Translations under genes and position numbers: made by a program
Shown: positions 26,051 to 34,578 of the stretch, one piece after another
Layout of the letters: the number at the start of each line of letters is the position of its first letter
Numbering within the stretch: position 1 is the first letter of the stretch
The notes under the pieces: generated by a model
Databases searched by the model: none
Told to the model about the DNA's origin: nothing
What the model saw: the letters and a program-made list of their open reading frames with translations, nothing else
DNA from: Marisediminitalea aggregata
GTDB taxonomy: Bacteria > Pseudomonadota > Gammaproteobacteria > Enterobacterales > Alteromonadaceae
Direction of reading: 5' to 3'
DNA length: 64,000 nt
Assembly (NCBI RefSeq): GCF_900129565.1
Contig: NZ_FQWD01000001.1
Coordinates: forward strand, 744,001-808,000

Positions 26051-26386
26051 CTATGCTACGGCGAAAGGTCTGCGCTGAAGGTAATCGACCTCAACGTCCA
26101 TTTGATAGAGGGTCTTGGTGTCCTCCAGATTCAGGGCATCGTGCATCGCTGCACGCTGTGCTTCGTAATCTTCACTCATAGAGATACTGGCAGCCTGTTC
26201 GTAGACTTGCTTACTGGGCCATTGTGCGTAAGCAATCCACTTACCCTCATCGGATTTATGCAGCCGTGAGCCCAGACTACCCTTAAACAGGTAAATCCCC
26301 TGGGTTACTTTTGGCCATGCCGCCAGAAAGGCCTCGGTTTTACCCGGCTTGACCACAAATTCAAACATCACGATGTACATCTTCAC
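26051..26386 (-). CDS. ABM-domain (antibiotic biosynthesis monooxygenase-like) protein
   Basis: This 111-residue protein has a ferredoxin-like fold pattern: MYIVMFEFVVKPGKTEAFLA at the N-terminus, GSLGSRLHKSDEGKWIAYAQ in the middle, and WPSKQVYEQAA. ABM proteins include small cofactor-free monooxygenases and heme-degrading enzymes, but most are uncharacterised. It follows the GGDEF gene by 11 bp on the same strand and may be co-transcribed with it. Confidence 0.75.
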   Translation of the reverse strand: MKMYIVMFEFVVKPGKTEAFLAAWPKVTQGIYLFKGSLGSRLHKSDEGKWIAYAQWPSKQVYEQAASISMSEDYEAQRAAMHDALNLEDTKTLYQMDVEVDYLQRRPFAVA

Positions 26387-26397
26387 TTCCCTTTGAA

Positions 26398-27705
26398 TTA
26401 CGTATTATCTGCCAACACCACACAATTACGGCCAAGTTCCTTAGCACTATACAAGGCTTTGTCTGCACGTTGAAACAGCCCATCAAAATCTTCTAAATGA
26501 TGAGAAACTGCAACGCCAATGCTTGCCGTCACCGACAGAGACTGTTGCTCGGCATCAATCTTCATCTCTTCGATCATTGCTCTGATTTTCTCGGCAATGA
26601 GCTGCGCTTGCTGAAGACTGGTATCCACACACAATAGAATAAACTCTTCTCCTCCCCAGCGCACCAAACGATCATTCAGACGTACATTTTTAAACAAGGT
26701 TTCGGCACAACACTGCAACACTTTGTCACCCACATCATGCCCGTGTGTATCATTTACCTGCTTGAAGTGGTCTAAGTCTATCACGAGTAAAGCGGAGTTC
26801 ATCTTCAAACGATTGTCCGGAAACAAATGCCGAAACTCCTGTGCAAAACCGCTTCGATTCAGCGCCCCCGTGAGTGGGTCATGACTCGATAACGTTTTAT
26901 AGTGTTCAGACTCTTCTTTTAAATGACTGGAAAAGTGCGTGAGCTGAGAAAGCCTGTTAGCATCATTCATAATACGGGCTTGCTGGACTTTTAGCAGCTT
27001 ACCGAGAAACACGATGTTGAACATCAGCCAGACAACACCCACCACACCATACCAGTAGGTTACGGGCAACCAGTCTCCGCGCAGCGTAATCTGGCTGACT
27101 TGCAAGGCATGTTGCCCAGTCTGTAGCGGTGGGACAATATCGAATACCACGTCAAGTTGCACAGCACCATGTTCTCCCGAATACAAATCCGGATCTGACA
27201 CGTGCCATGCATTAACAGGAATAGTGAATTGCTCGTCCAGCGTCTGTTTTGCGACTATGTAATCAAGCCCCGTTAGTATCTCGTTTGCGCTTTCGGGGTT
27301 TTGTGGCGGTACATATGCGTGCAGCTTGACCCGCAGCCTTTCATTTGGCCCACTGTAACGCAGACTAAACGTTGCGGTCCTGTAATCAGCATAGTCTTTG
27401 GCAGCTTCAGGTGGCTTAACTTTTAAGCTCGCACCACAATAACTATTGTTGCTAACCGAGGGAGCATCGCAAAAGAAGCTCAGGTCCTGCTGTGACTGCC
27501 AGTTTGCTCGCGTTGCGCCGCCAGCCTGCCCGTCATAAAAAACATAACTGTCATGGATATAATAAGGAAGTAGCTGTAGCGTTTTTTCCGGCAGTAACTG
27601 ATGACCTAACAAAGCAGCAATGGCACTGAGAGTGGATACAATCAGAAAGCGGTACAGACCAAAGGAGTAGGTTTTATCTGTGCGATGCGACGGTTGATCA
27701 TTCAT
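26398..27705 (-). CDS. Membrane-bound diguanylate cyclase (GGDEF)
   Basis: It makes cyclic di-GMP from two GTP. With the ATG at 27705 the protein is 435 residues. It has membrane helix 1 at about 18-37 (LYRFLIVSTLSAIAALLGH), a periplasmic beta-rich sensing domain of about 180 residues, membrane helix 2 (WYGVVGVVWLMFNIVFLGKL, about 220-240), a short linker helix, and the GGDEF domain with LVIDLDHFKQVNDTHGHDVG and the active-site loop RWGGEEFIL. GGEEF is an active form. No inhibitory RxxD is seen five residues before the GGEEF (the sequence there is R-L-N-D-R-L-V). A GTG at 27726 is an alternative start. The sensed signal is unknown; the periplasmic domain has two Cys that could form a disulfide. 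Confidence 0.9.
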   Translation of the reverse strand: MNDQPSHRTDKTYSFGLYRFLIVSTLSAIAALLGHQLLPEKTLQLLPYYIHDSYVFYDGQAGGATRANWQSQQDLSFFCDAPSVSNNSYCGASLKVKPPEAAKDYADYRTATFSLRYSGPNERLRVKLHAYVPPQNPESANEILTGLDYIVAKQTLDEQFTIPVNAWHVSDPDLYSGEHGAVQLDVVFDIVPPLQTGQHALQVSQITLRGDWLPVTYWYGVVGVVWLMFNIVFLGKLLKVQQARIMNDANRLSQLTHFSSHLKEESEHYKTLSSHDPLTGALNRSGFAQEFRHLFPDNRLKMNSALLVIDLDHFKQVNDTHGHDVGDKVLQCCAETLFKNVRLNDRLVRWGGEEFILLCVDTSLQQAQLIAEKIRAMIEEMKIDAEQQSLSVTASIGVAVSHHLEDFDGLFQRADKALYSAKELGRNCVVLADNT

Positions 27706-27842
27706 ATTTTGACAATAAACAAACACACGAAAAATGTGTATTTGCCAACCTTAAACAAAAAACGATTATCGGGTAACTCTTGCCTAACGTTGAAAGTTTG
27801 TCAAATTCGCAGGAAACCAATTCTGCTGAATGATGGAAAGTT

Positions 27843-27862
27843 GCCTGCGCTATCGCGCAGGC
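27843..27862 (-). terminator. Hairpin downstream of the PepSY gene
   Basis: The perfect 8-bp stem GCCTGCGC/GCGCAGGC has a 4-base loop and starts 10 bases past the stop codon at 27872. On the minus strand it is followed by AACTTTCC, a weak T-tract, so termination is likely but not certain. Confidence 0.6.
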
Positions 27863-27871
27863 AGTATGTTA

Positions 27872-29293
27872 TTAATCTTGCTGCTTGCGAGCAGAATAAC
27901 CAGTCCATATCGCAACGAGTAACAAAGGCACGTTAATTTGTAGTGCCGCAAAGTTCAGCGCTGCAGGCCCGAATTCAACAAAGTACACAATGAGGAAGGC
28001 GCAGGTTACCAGGGTAAAGACATACTTCAAGTAACGGGTAACCCGTTCCTGCGTTGTGGCTTTCAGCGCTGCCACGGTAATCCCCAATAACGCGACCCAA
28101 AAACACACTGTTGGCGACAACCCAAAGGCGAAATACCCCATGGCACTGACAACCAGTGCATTCGGTGTTCCCCATACTAATCCGGGCCAGAGGCGGTTCA
28201 GGGCATCCTGTGTTTTACGCTTTTTCAGCCAAATATTCATACCGGTTGCTGAAATGATGGTGAGCATCATGCCCAGCACAACAAACAGGACTTTACCTGG
28301 CATGCCAAGAAAATCACCGAAGTGAAGCCGGTATACAGACCATAGGATCTGCTTGCCACCATCGTCTCCTAAATAGCCTGCGGTTTCCAGAAATTCGCCG
28401 GACGTGTTGTAGCGGTAATTTTCAGAATACGTAAAATGGGCGGGGGTCCTCACGTAAAACTCAATGAACTGTTGGGGCGAATCTGGTTCGTGGATCGTGA
28501 AAAATATCAGATTTTCCGGATCAATCCGGGTAAACAAGTCCGTCATTGCTTTGCCAATTTCAGGCCGAACAACCGCTTGTTCCAGTACGGGCTCGGGGGC
28601 AAATACCTTGTCGTAAACCGCCTGATCATCCCCGTCGTAAAATGCCTGGGAAATAATAGTTACCAAAATGCCGGCTAAGCCGAAGTACGCACCCGTTATG
28701 GCAATCATTAGGTGAAAAGGCGTACCCCAAACACTCAGTCGGTTGTGTAAATCAATATTGCTTTTCAGGCCATCACCGCCGGCTCTGAAACGAAATGCAT
28801 CTTTTACAATACGCGGATGCGCCAACAGGCCAGACACAATGAGTGCGCACAGCAATGCGCCAAAGGCACTCACTACAATCATGCCAAACGACATGGGCAA
28901 GTGCAGAAACATATGCAGGTCGCCCAGCATGCGGGTCCAGGTTACCGATTCTTTTGCCCCCAGATTCCCTTCCGCATCCACAAAGTGTGCGTTGTTGTCG
29001 TCCTCCATTACTAACCGGGGAATACCTGAGCCGGGGAACACAAAGTAGTAGTGATGCGTGTCATTATCATACTGCTCGGTAAACTGCGTGTAGGCTTTTT
29101 CTACTTGTTCAATTGAAAACGCAGTGGTCTCTTCAACATACGGCTGCTCCCAACGTTCAAATTCAAGGTGCAGCACGGCAATGGTGCCAGACAAACAGAT
29201 CAGGTACATAAACCCGCTGACTACCAACCCCAACCAGGCATGAGAAGCCAGCGAACGTTTACTCAGACTTTGCGAGACAGGGGATTTAGCCAT
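27872..29293 (-). CDS. PepSY-associated transmembrane protein (iron-reductase-like)
   Basis: This 473-residue protein has an N-terminal helix HAWLGLVVSGFMYLICLSG (about 18-36), further helices at about 130-155, 185-215, 330-350 and three near the C-terminus. It has the paired histidine motifs LGDLHMFLHLP, HNRLSVWGTPFHLMIA and VYRLHFGDFLGMPG typical of PepSY_TM proteins. Family members are proposed to reduce or process ferric siderophores at the inner membrane, and the histidines may bind heme. The small membrane gene upstream (29286-29834) overlaps its start by eight bases, and a Fur-like site lies in the shared upstream region. Confidence 0.82.
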   Translation of the reverse strand: MAKSPVSQSLSKRSLASHAWLGLVVSGFMYLICLSGTIAVLHLEFERWEQPYVEETTAFSIEQVEKAYTQFTEQYDNDTHHYYFVFPGSGIPRLVMEDDNNAHFVDAEGNLGAKESVTWTRMLGDLHMFLHLPMSFGMIVVSAFGALLCALIVSGLLAHPRIVKDAFRFRAGGDGLKSNIDLHNRLSVWGTPFHLMIAITGAYFGLAGILVTIISQAFYDGDDQAVYDKVFAPEPVLEQAVVRPEIGKAMTDLFTRIDPENLIFFTIHEPDSPQQFIEFYVRTPAHFTYSENYRYNTSGEFLETAGYLGDDGGKQILWSVYRLHFGDFLGMPGKVLFVVLGMMLTIISATGMNIWLKKRKTQDALNRLWPGLVWGTPNALVVSAMGYFAFGLSPTVCFWVALLGITVAALKATTQERVTRYLKYVFTLVTCAFLIVYFVEFGPAALNFAALQINVPLLLVAIWTGYSARKQQD

Positions 29294-29834
29294 GGGTTAC
29301 TCCAAATAAATACAGTCCGGCAATCGCTGCCGAGGCAACCAGCGCAACCACATGCCAAACTTTGCGTTCAGACATCATGTACCAATACGCAAAGACGCCC
29401 CAAACCAACGGCAACAAAATAGCCCCCGTTGCCATTTGCTTGGGCTCCGAGACCGGCAGTTGATACATCGCTGCAACCACAATCACACTGAATGCAAACA
29501 GTTGGATTAGCAGAACAAACAGTATGTGCCAGACTTGCTGTACAACGGTCTTGCCCTGCCAGCGCCATATATGTTGCGGCTTGATGATCACTGATTTTAC
29601 TTTTTCAGACTTAGCATGCCGGGCAATGCCAATCCACACTGCGATGGCGGGTAAAGACAATCCAATCAACGCGCCAAACTCAACCCCTAGCGCTAAACAC
29701 CAGGTCACGATGCTGAGCAGTATTCCCGTCCAGCCCGCATAGGCCCAGCGCCGTTTTTGTGTTGCCCAACCAAGATAAATGGCATAGCACGCCAGCACGG
29801 TGAGCGCGCTGGATATGATAATCGTTGTAGTCAT
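29286..29834 (-). CDS. Multi-pass membrane protein encoded with the PepSY protein
   Basis: This 182-residue protein has about six hydrophobic segments and no recognised catalytic motif. The ATG at 29834 was chosen because it starts directly with a membrane helix (MTTTIIISSALTVLACYAIY) and has AGAGA about six bases upstream; the open frame upstream to 29915 is polar. It overlaps the next gene by eight bases, so the products probably work together. Small membrane proteins of the DUF3325/DUF3649 kind accompany PepSY reductases in iron loci and this may be a distant relative, but I cannot confirm it. Confidence 0.65.
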   Translation of the reverse strand: MTTTIIISSALTVLACYAIYLGWATQKRRWAYAGWTGILLSIVTWCLALGVEFGALIGLSLPAIAVWIGIARHAKSEKVKSVIIKPQHIWRWQGKTVVQQVWHILFVLLIQLFAFSVIVVAAMYQLPVSEPKQMATGAILLPLVWGVFAYWYMMSERKVWHVVALVASAAIAGLYLFGVTHG

Positions 29835-30142
29835 AAATTCTCTATAGACCTGTGAACACAATACGGTGGTGGCGTGATGTACATCGGTAACACTGGCCAA
29901 CTGGTGCCAGCTCAAAATCGGAGAGCGCGTAGTTTACTTACACCAGCCATACACACCTTGACTCACCAGACAAAAACAGTAACGATAATAATTTACATTT
30001 ACCGAACATTCAACGACACTAACCGTTTAAAATCTCCCAATAATCAGGTATTTTGGCTATATTCTGATAAAGATTTGCCAGTCAATTCACTCAGTGAATA
30101 CTTTCTACACAATCTTGCCTCGGCTCAAATAAGGAATGTTGG
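29835..30142. other. 308-bp divergent intergenic region
   Basis: This is the region between the PepSY unit (leftward) and the DUF2177 gene (rightward). It contains the Fur-like sequence at 29978-29996 and is A+T-rich to the right of it. No RNA gene or small frame is convincing. Confidence 0.5.
29978..29996. promoter_or_regulatory. Possible Fur box
   Basis: The 19-mer AGTAACGATAATAATTTAC agrees with the canonical GATAATGATAATCATTATC at 13 of 19 positions. It lies about 145 bp from the start codons on both sides. Its placement ahead of a PepSY gene fits iron control, but the match is only moderate. Confidence 0.4.
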
Positions 30143-30553
30143 ATGAACAAGCCTTCTCAGCGCTTTTTAATGGCGTATGGCGTAATGTTACTGACCTTTG
30201 CTGTTTTAGATGGAATTTGGCTCGGTTTGGTTGCAAAAAACCTGTACACGTATAGCTTATCTGGCCTGCTGAGAGACCAGTTTATAGTCTGGCCATGGGT
30301 TCTGTTTTACTTGGGGTATTGCGGCGCCATTCTGTATCTGGCAGTGATCCCTAGCCAGCGTTACCGCTTGACCGCTTTTGTTCGTGGTGCAGTACTAGGG
30401 GCCGCGGCTTACGGGGCGTACAACCTTACCTGCTATTCAATTATCGCCGACTGGCCAATGCCCATTACGCTGATTGACTGGATGTGGGGTACAACGGCAA
30501 CAGCCCTGGTAAGCATATCCGGCGCCATGACATTTCGCTACACTGACTCCTGA
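30143..30553 (+). CDS. DUF2177 family membrane protein
   Basis: This 136-residue protein has four hydrophobic helices and the family signature AVLDGIWLGLVAKNLY (about residues 20-35), GAAAYGAYNLTCYSIIADWP (about 92-111) and LIDWMWGTTATALVS. The function is unknown. The ATG at 30143 follows an A+T-rich upstream region with GGA nearby (AAGGAATGTTGG). It stands alone, divergent from the PepSY unit. Confidence 0.85.
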   Translation: MNKPSQRFLMAYGVMLLTFAVLDGIWLGLVAKNLYTYSLSGLLRDQFIVWPWVLFYLGYCGAILYLAVIPSQRYRLTAFVRGAVLGAAAYGAYNLTCYSIIADWPMPITLIDWMWGTTATALVSISGAMTFRYTDS

Positions 30554-30658
30554 CAGATAGCGTTCGCGCGCCGACCCTTCATCGCTAAAGTTAGCTTTTA
30601 GTAAAGAAAGATAAGCGGTGCCGGCTCACACAACCCGCACCCACTTGTTTGAATCGCT

Positions 30659-31216
30659 TTACAAGTTGATGATTCGCTGGTTTGAATACACCAGTGACCC
30701 TGTATCACCTGAGACATGGTAAAACTCAAACTCTACCTTGCCTGTTTCCTGTAGCAAACCGTAGTTGTCTTCCTCGTGACGCAATTCATATTTTTCTTTG
30801 TCTGCCTTGCGTTTGGCAAACTCATCTAACAGAAGCTTTTTGCTGCCATGGCGGATCTGCTTTTGGAAGATCACAATTTGGCGCGCCTCTGGTTTATAGA
30901 CGTAGGTCAGAAAAATAGTGCCGCTTTTCGCATTGTTCAACGAGATCTCAATGACGCCTTTCTCTTTGCCATCTTTGTACTTCGAAGAAGCCAGCTCATT
31001 CAAACCTGTCCAGTAAGAGCCCCACTGGCCATCAAACGCCCAGGAAGACGTGTCGTAAATTTCTTTTTTGATGGTGTTATCCGGGTCGTCCACACCCAGC
31101 TGATTTACAATTGACTTAGTGACGTTCTGTTGGGTTTCTGTCAATGACTCAAACCCGCCGAGGGCCATTGTATGGAAGCTGATTGCGCAGAGTAAGAGTG
31201 GGATATATTTTTTCAT
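30659..31216 (-). CDS. Exported protein of unknown function
   Basis: This 185-residue protein has a clear signal peptide (MKKYIPLLLCAISFHTMALG, cleavage probably after residue 19 or so). The mature part is rich in Lys and Glu, with alternating beta-type stretches (GTIFLTYVYKPEARQIVIFQ) and no Cys pair. I do not recognise the family. It is monocistronic by position. The protein is probably periplasmic. Confidence 0.65.
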   Translation of the reverse strand: MKKYIPLLLCAISFHTMALGGFESLTETQQNVTKSIVNQLGVDDPDNTIKKEIYDTSSWAFDGQWGSYWTGLNELASSKYKDGKEKGVIEISLNNAKSGTIFLTYVYKPEARQIVIFQKQIRHGSKKLLLDEFAKRKADKEKYELRHEEDNYGLLQETGKVEFEFYHVSGDTGSLVYSNQRIINL

Positions 31217-31336
31217 TGTTGGTCCATTACTACTTTTTTAAATCCAAAAATTAAGCATATCGGGCAGTCCTGCTCCGAGAAAATTGAAATTAACGTCTTC
31301 TGGATACACCTCCTTGTTAGTCAAACTGGCGCCTGT

Positions 31337-31387
31337 TAACACGCTGCCCTTAGTGGGCGGACCACTTAAAGCAAGGCGTCATTGTTA
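31337..31387. repeat. 51-bp imperfect inverted repeat with one-sided bulges
   Basis: Read on the minus strand, TAACA at one end pairs with TGTTA at the other, CGC with GCG, then 11 of 12 positions of an inner arm pair around the loop TCCGC. All unpaired extra bases (four plus two) are on one arm. The shape resembles a structured recombination site, but the conserved attC boxes are not matched. Confidence 0.5.
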
Positions 31388-31550
31388 TCGAGCCCCTTCA
31401 TCATAGTCAAATAAATCAATAAATTAGTTCAAAAATCCATCAACCCGTTCTTCACTGCACTCTGCCCACGTGGTGATCCAGCTGCCTGTTGAGCACAGGG
31501 CTTACAGTTCAAATGCCCGCCTGACCGGTAAGCGAACCGGTGGCGCATTG

Positions 31551-31585
31551 CCGAATGAATTCGTGATACAATAATTCGGTTTTTT
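31551..31585 (+). promoter_or_regulatory. Terminator-like hairpin in the plsB leader
   Basis: CCGAAT (31551-31556) pairs with ATTCGG (31574-31579), directly followed by six T, ending 21 bases before the plsB ATG. A TACAAT at 31567-31572 inside the loop could instead be a -10 element, in which case the hairpin would not be transcribed whole. Confidence 0.4.
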
Positions 31586-31606
31586 ATTGCACAGGATTAA
31601 TTGTTC

Positions 31607-34090
31607 ATGTCTTGGATGCGTCAGGCTTTGCTTAACGTGTTTCGCTTACCGGTAAAATGGCTGGTTAGCACAAAAAGTACCCCCGCCAATGTTGAAGCGG
31701 AGCTGGGCATAGACAAATCACGGCCAATCATTTACTTACTGCCAACGAATTCCATTACCGATCAGTTGGCGCTGCAAATGTCGGCGGAAAAATTAGGGCT
31801 GCCCAATCCAATGGGGCAAGTCACGCTTGCTGGCAAGGACTACCCCGCCAGTTTATTTTTGCGCCGCACCGATCCTTTGTTCCGCAAGCACGCCAAAGAA
31901 ACGGACATCGAGCATGTGTTTGCTGAATTGTTTCATATACACCGGGAACACGACGAGATAGACGTTCAGGTAGTGCCAGTGTTTGTGTCCTGGGGCCGTG
32001 CGCCAGACAAAGGCAAACCGGGCTTTGCCGACCTGATCACGCATGTCGCTGCCCCGAGCTGGTTCAGAAAGTTCTTCATCGTACTGTTTTTGGGTCGCGA
32101 CAACTTTATCAGCTACAGCAAAGCCGTGTCCTCTCGTGTTATGGCGAATCAGCATGGCAGTGACGAATCCGTCGCCCACAAACTGGTTCGCGTCGCCAGC
32201 ACGCATTTCCAACGCAAGCGACAGTCGATGACCGGGCCGACCCTGCTGGACCGTCAGCAGCTGAACAACGCCATACTGGGTTCAGAAAGCGTTAAGCGAG
32301 CGATGGCTGAAGAGTGTCGCGGTAAAAACCTGTCTGCCGACCAATCAAAGTCACTGGCCAGTGGCTACGTACAGGAAATTGCCGCGGATTACCGAGAAGG
32401 CTTAATTCGTTTTGGTGACCGCCTGCTCACCCGTATCTGGAATAAGATATACAACGGGATTAACGTCGGCCACGCCAATCGTATTCGGGAGCTAGCGAAT
32501 AATGGCCACGAAATCATTTACGTGCCGTGTCACCGCAGCCACATGGATTATTTGCTACTGACTTACGTGATTTATCACGAAGGGTTGGTGACACCGCACA
32601 TTGCGGCAGGTATCAACCTGAACTTCTGGCCGGTTGGCGGGATTTTCCGTCGCGGCGGCGCATTCTTTTTACGACGCAGCTTTGCCGGCAACAAACTCTA
32701 CACAGCCGTCTTCCGTGAATATTTGGAGTTGCTGTTTAAAAAAGGCTATGCCGTGAAATACTACCCGGAAGGCGGTCGTAGCCGAACGGGTCGGTTGATC
32801 CCGCCTAAAACCGGCATGCTGGCCATGACCATTCAGGCCGCGGTAAAAGGCGTAAATCGCCCGGTTAGTCTGGTACCTGTGTATATCGGCTACGAAAACG
32901 TCATGGAGGTGAAGAGTTATCTGAATGAATTAAAGGGTAGCTCTAAGAAGAAAGAGTCCAACCTGCAGGTGTTTTCAGCCATCCGTAAGCTGAAAAACTA
33001 CGGCCACGGCTTTGTGAACTTTGGGGAGCCCCTGAGCCTGACTCAGTTTCTGGATTCCCAGGCCCCGGAATGGCGTAAAAGCCAGCTGGATAACCCGGAC
33101 AAAAAGCCAGCCTGGTTAACCCCAACCGTGAATGGTTTAGCATCAGAATTAATGACCCGGATCAACAGCGCTGCGGCGATTAACGGAATGACACTGACTG
33201 CGCTATGCTTACTGGCCTCAAAAACCCAGACTATGAGCAAACAAGAGCTGGAACAAGCCATGCGGGACTACCTGACGCTGTTAGCCAACGCACCGTACAG
33301 CAGCGATGCAACCTTGCCGGAAGAAGACGCTACAGCCCTGCTCGCCAATACCTTAAAACTCGACCGTTTGCAGGTCACTGAAGACAGCTATGGCACGCTA
33401 ATTGGTCCCCAGCCGGGTAACGCGGTATACCTGACTTACTACCGCAACAACATTATTCATTTGTTTGCACTACCCGGCGTGATCATGACCGCCGTCTTCG
33501 CGAACCAAAAAATGGAAAGAACAGCTATTCTTCAATTAATGGCTGCGCTTTACCCATTGCTGCAGCGCGAGCTGTTTCTGCATTTCTCGCAAGACGAAGC
33601 CCTGGCTTACACTTCAACACTCATTGATGCGTTTAAACAGTCCGGTATGCTGGTGCAAGGCGGTCGCTATTTAACGCCACCCGATGCCAACAGCGATCAT
33701 TTCCATTCAAGCTGGTTGTTAAGCCGCTGCATGCAGGAAACTTTCCAGCGTTATGCGGTGGTGCTCACACTACTTAAACGCGAAAAGGTCATTAGCCGGG
33801 GCGAACTGGAACGCGAAAGCAAAACGGTGGCTGAGCGCTTGTCTAAACTCTATGGCATGCACTCACCGGAATTTTACGACAAAAACGTACTGTCGAGCTT
33901 CATTAGCGCACTACGCGACAATCACTGGCTGGACAGTGGCGACGGCGGTAGCCTGAAGTATTCGGAAGAAGCATCGGCACTGCGACGCGATATTATTGCG
34001 TTAGTGTGGCCAGAGATTGCTCAGCATTTAGAGAAGGACATTTTGCACGCCGATGCCAAGGAGGCAGACAATGACAGTTCAGCGCTTTGA
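31607..34090 (+). CDS. plsB: Glycerol-3-phosphate 1-O-acyltransferase PlsB
   Basis: PlsB adds the first acyl chain to sn-glycerol 3-phosphate at the inner membrane, the first step of phospholipid synthesis. The 827-residue protein carries all four acyltransferase blocks: CHRSHMDYLLL (catalytic H-x4-D, about residue 308), GGIFRRGGAFFLRRSF, YYPEGGRSRTGRLIPPK and VSLVPVYIGYENVME. The length matches E. coli PlsB (807). The ATG at 31607 is ten bases from AGGA; a TTG at 31601 is the alternative. The cupin gene overlaps its 3' end by 20 bases and is probably co-translated. Confidence 0.96.
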   Translation: MSWMRQALLNVFRLPVKWLVSTKSTPANVEAELGIDKSRPIIYLLPTNSITDQLALQMSAEKLGLPNPMGQVTLAGKDYPASLFLRRTDPLFRKHAKETDIEHVFAELFHIHREHDEIDVQVVPVFVSWGRAPDKGKPGFADLITHVAAPSWFRKFFIVLFLGRDNFISYSKAVSSRVMANQHGSDESVAHKLVRVASTHFQRKRQSMTGPTLLDRQQLNNAILGSESVKRAMAEECRGKNLSADQSKSLASGYVQEIAADYREGLIRFGDRLLTRIWNKIYNGINVGHANRIRELANNGHEIIYVPCHRSHMDYLLLTYVIYHEGLVTPHIAAGINLNFWPVGGIFRRGGAFFLRRSFAGNKLYTAVFREYLELLFKKGYAVKYYPEGGRSRTGRLIPPKTGMLAMTIQAAVKGVNRPVSLVPVYIGYENVMEVKSYLNELKGSSKKKESNLQVFSAIRKLKNYGHGFVNFGEPLSLTQFLDSQAPEWRKSQLDNPDKKPAWLTPTVNGLASELMTRINSAAAINGMTLTALCLLASKTQTMSKQELEQAMRDYLTLLANAPYSSDATLPEEDATALLANTLKLDRLQVTEDSYGTLIGPQPGNAVYLTYYRNNIIHLFALPGVIMTAVFANQKMERTAILQLMAALYPLLQRELFLHFSQDEALAYTSTLIDAFKQSGMLVQGGRYLTPPDANSDHFHSSWLLSRCMQETFQRYAVVLTLLKREKVISRGELERESKTVAERLSKLYGMHSPEFYDKNVLSSFISALRDNHWLDSGDGGSLKYSEEASALRRDIIALVWPEIAQHLEKDILHADAKEADNDSSAL

Positions 34091-34574
34091 TCAGGAAATG
34101 ATCGCCGAAATGCGGGCCCAGGCAGAAGCCAGCCCGCGCCGCCGAGCACACAAGAATATTCATTCTGATTACCAACAACCTGTTCAGAGACTGTTTGTCA
34201 GTATGCTGCCAGACTCCTATGTGCGCCCGCACCGTCACAGCCAGCCAACCAAATGGGAATTCTTTCTGGTAATCGACGGCATGTTAGAGCTGCTATTTTT
34301 TGATGAGCAGGGCGAACTCACTGAACGTATAGCGTTGAGCCCGAATAGCGATTGTTTCGGCGTCGAAATTCCACCGAATACCTGGCACGCCACAGTGTGT
34401 CATGCGCCAGTAACGTTCGTAGAAGTGAAGCAAGGCCCATACGAAATCAGTGATGATAAGGATTTTGCTCAATGGGCACCGGCAGAAAACACCAACGAGG
34501 TACCTGCGTTTTTAGCTGAGCTTAAGCTATTGCGCCCGGGAGAGCGTATGTCTACTCTCGCTCAGCAAGCCTGA
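34071..34574 (+). CDS. WbuC-like cupin metalloprotein
   Basis: This 167-residue protein has a single cupin fold: metal-ligand His pair and acidic residue in SYVRPHRHSQPTKWEFFLVI (about residues 44-63) and a distal His in EIPPNTWHATVCHAP (about 101-115). This pattern fits WbuC-family cupins. The ATG at 34071 has a strong AAGGAGG six bases upstream, which rules out the earlier in-frame codon. It overlaps plsB by 20 bases on the same strand and ends four bases before the convergent kdgK. The function is not known. Confidence 0.78.
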   Translation: MTVQRFDQEMIAEMRAQAEASPRRRAHKNIHSDYQQPVQRLFVSMLPDSYVRPHRHSQPTKWEFFLVIDGMLELLFFDEQGELTERIALSPNSDCFGVEIPPNTWHATVCHAPVTFVEVKQGPYEISDDKDFAQWAPAENTNEVPAFLAELKLLRPGERMSTLAQQA

Positions 34575-34578
34575 ACGG

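Larger units (their letters stand above)
31217..31606. other. 390-bp intergenic region upstream of plsB
   Basis: It contains a long imperfect hairpin (31337-31387), a pair of ACCGGT palindromes 12 bp apart (31524-31529 and 31536-31541, able to pair with each other), and a terminator-like hairpin (31551-31585). No coding frame is convincing. Confidence 0.5.

Noticed and set aside
31301-31320. A perfect Shine-Dalgarno-like AAGGAGGTG on the minus strand, in a 46-codon open stretch ending near 31241
   Set aside because: No ATG, GTG or TTG lies 5-12 bases after it, and the frame begins right after a stop codon with no start. It is probably chance or a decayed remnant.
31337-31387. Calling the long hairpin an integron attC site
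   Set aside because: The GTTRRRY and RYYYAAC boxes are not matched, and no integrase or cassette array is nearby.
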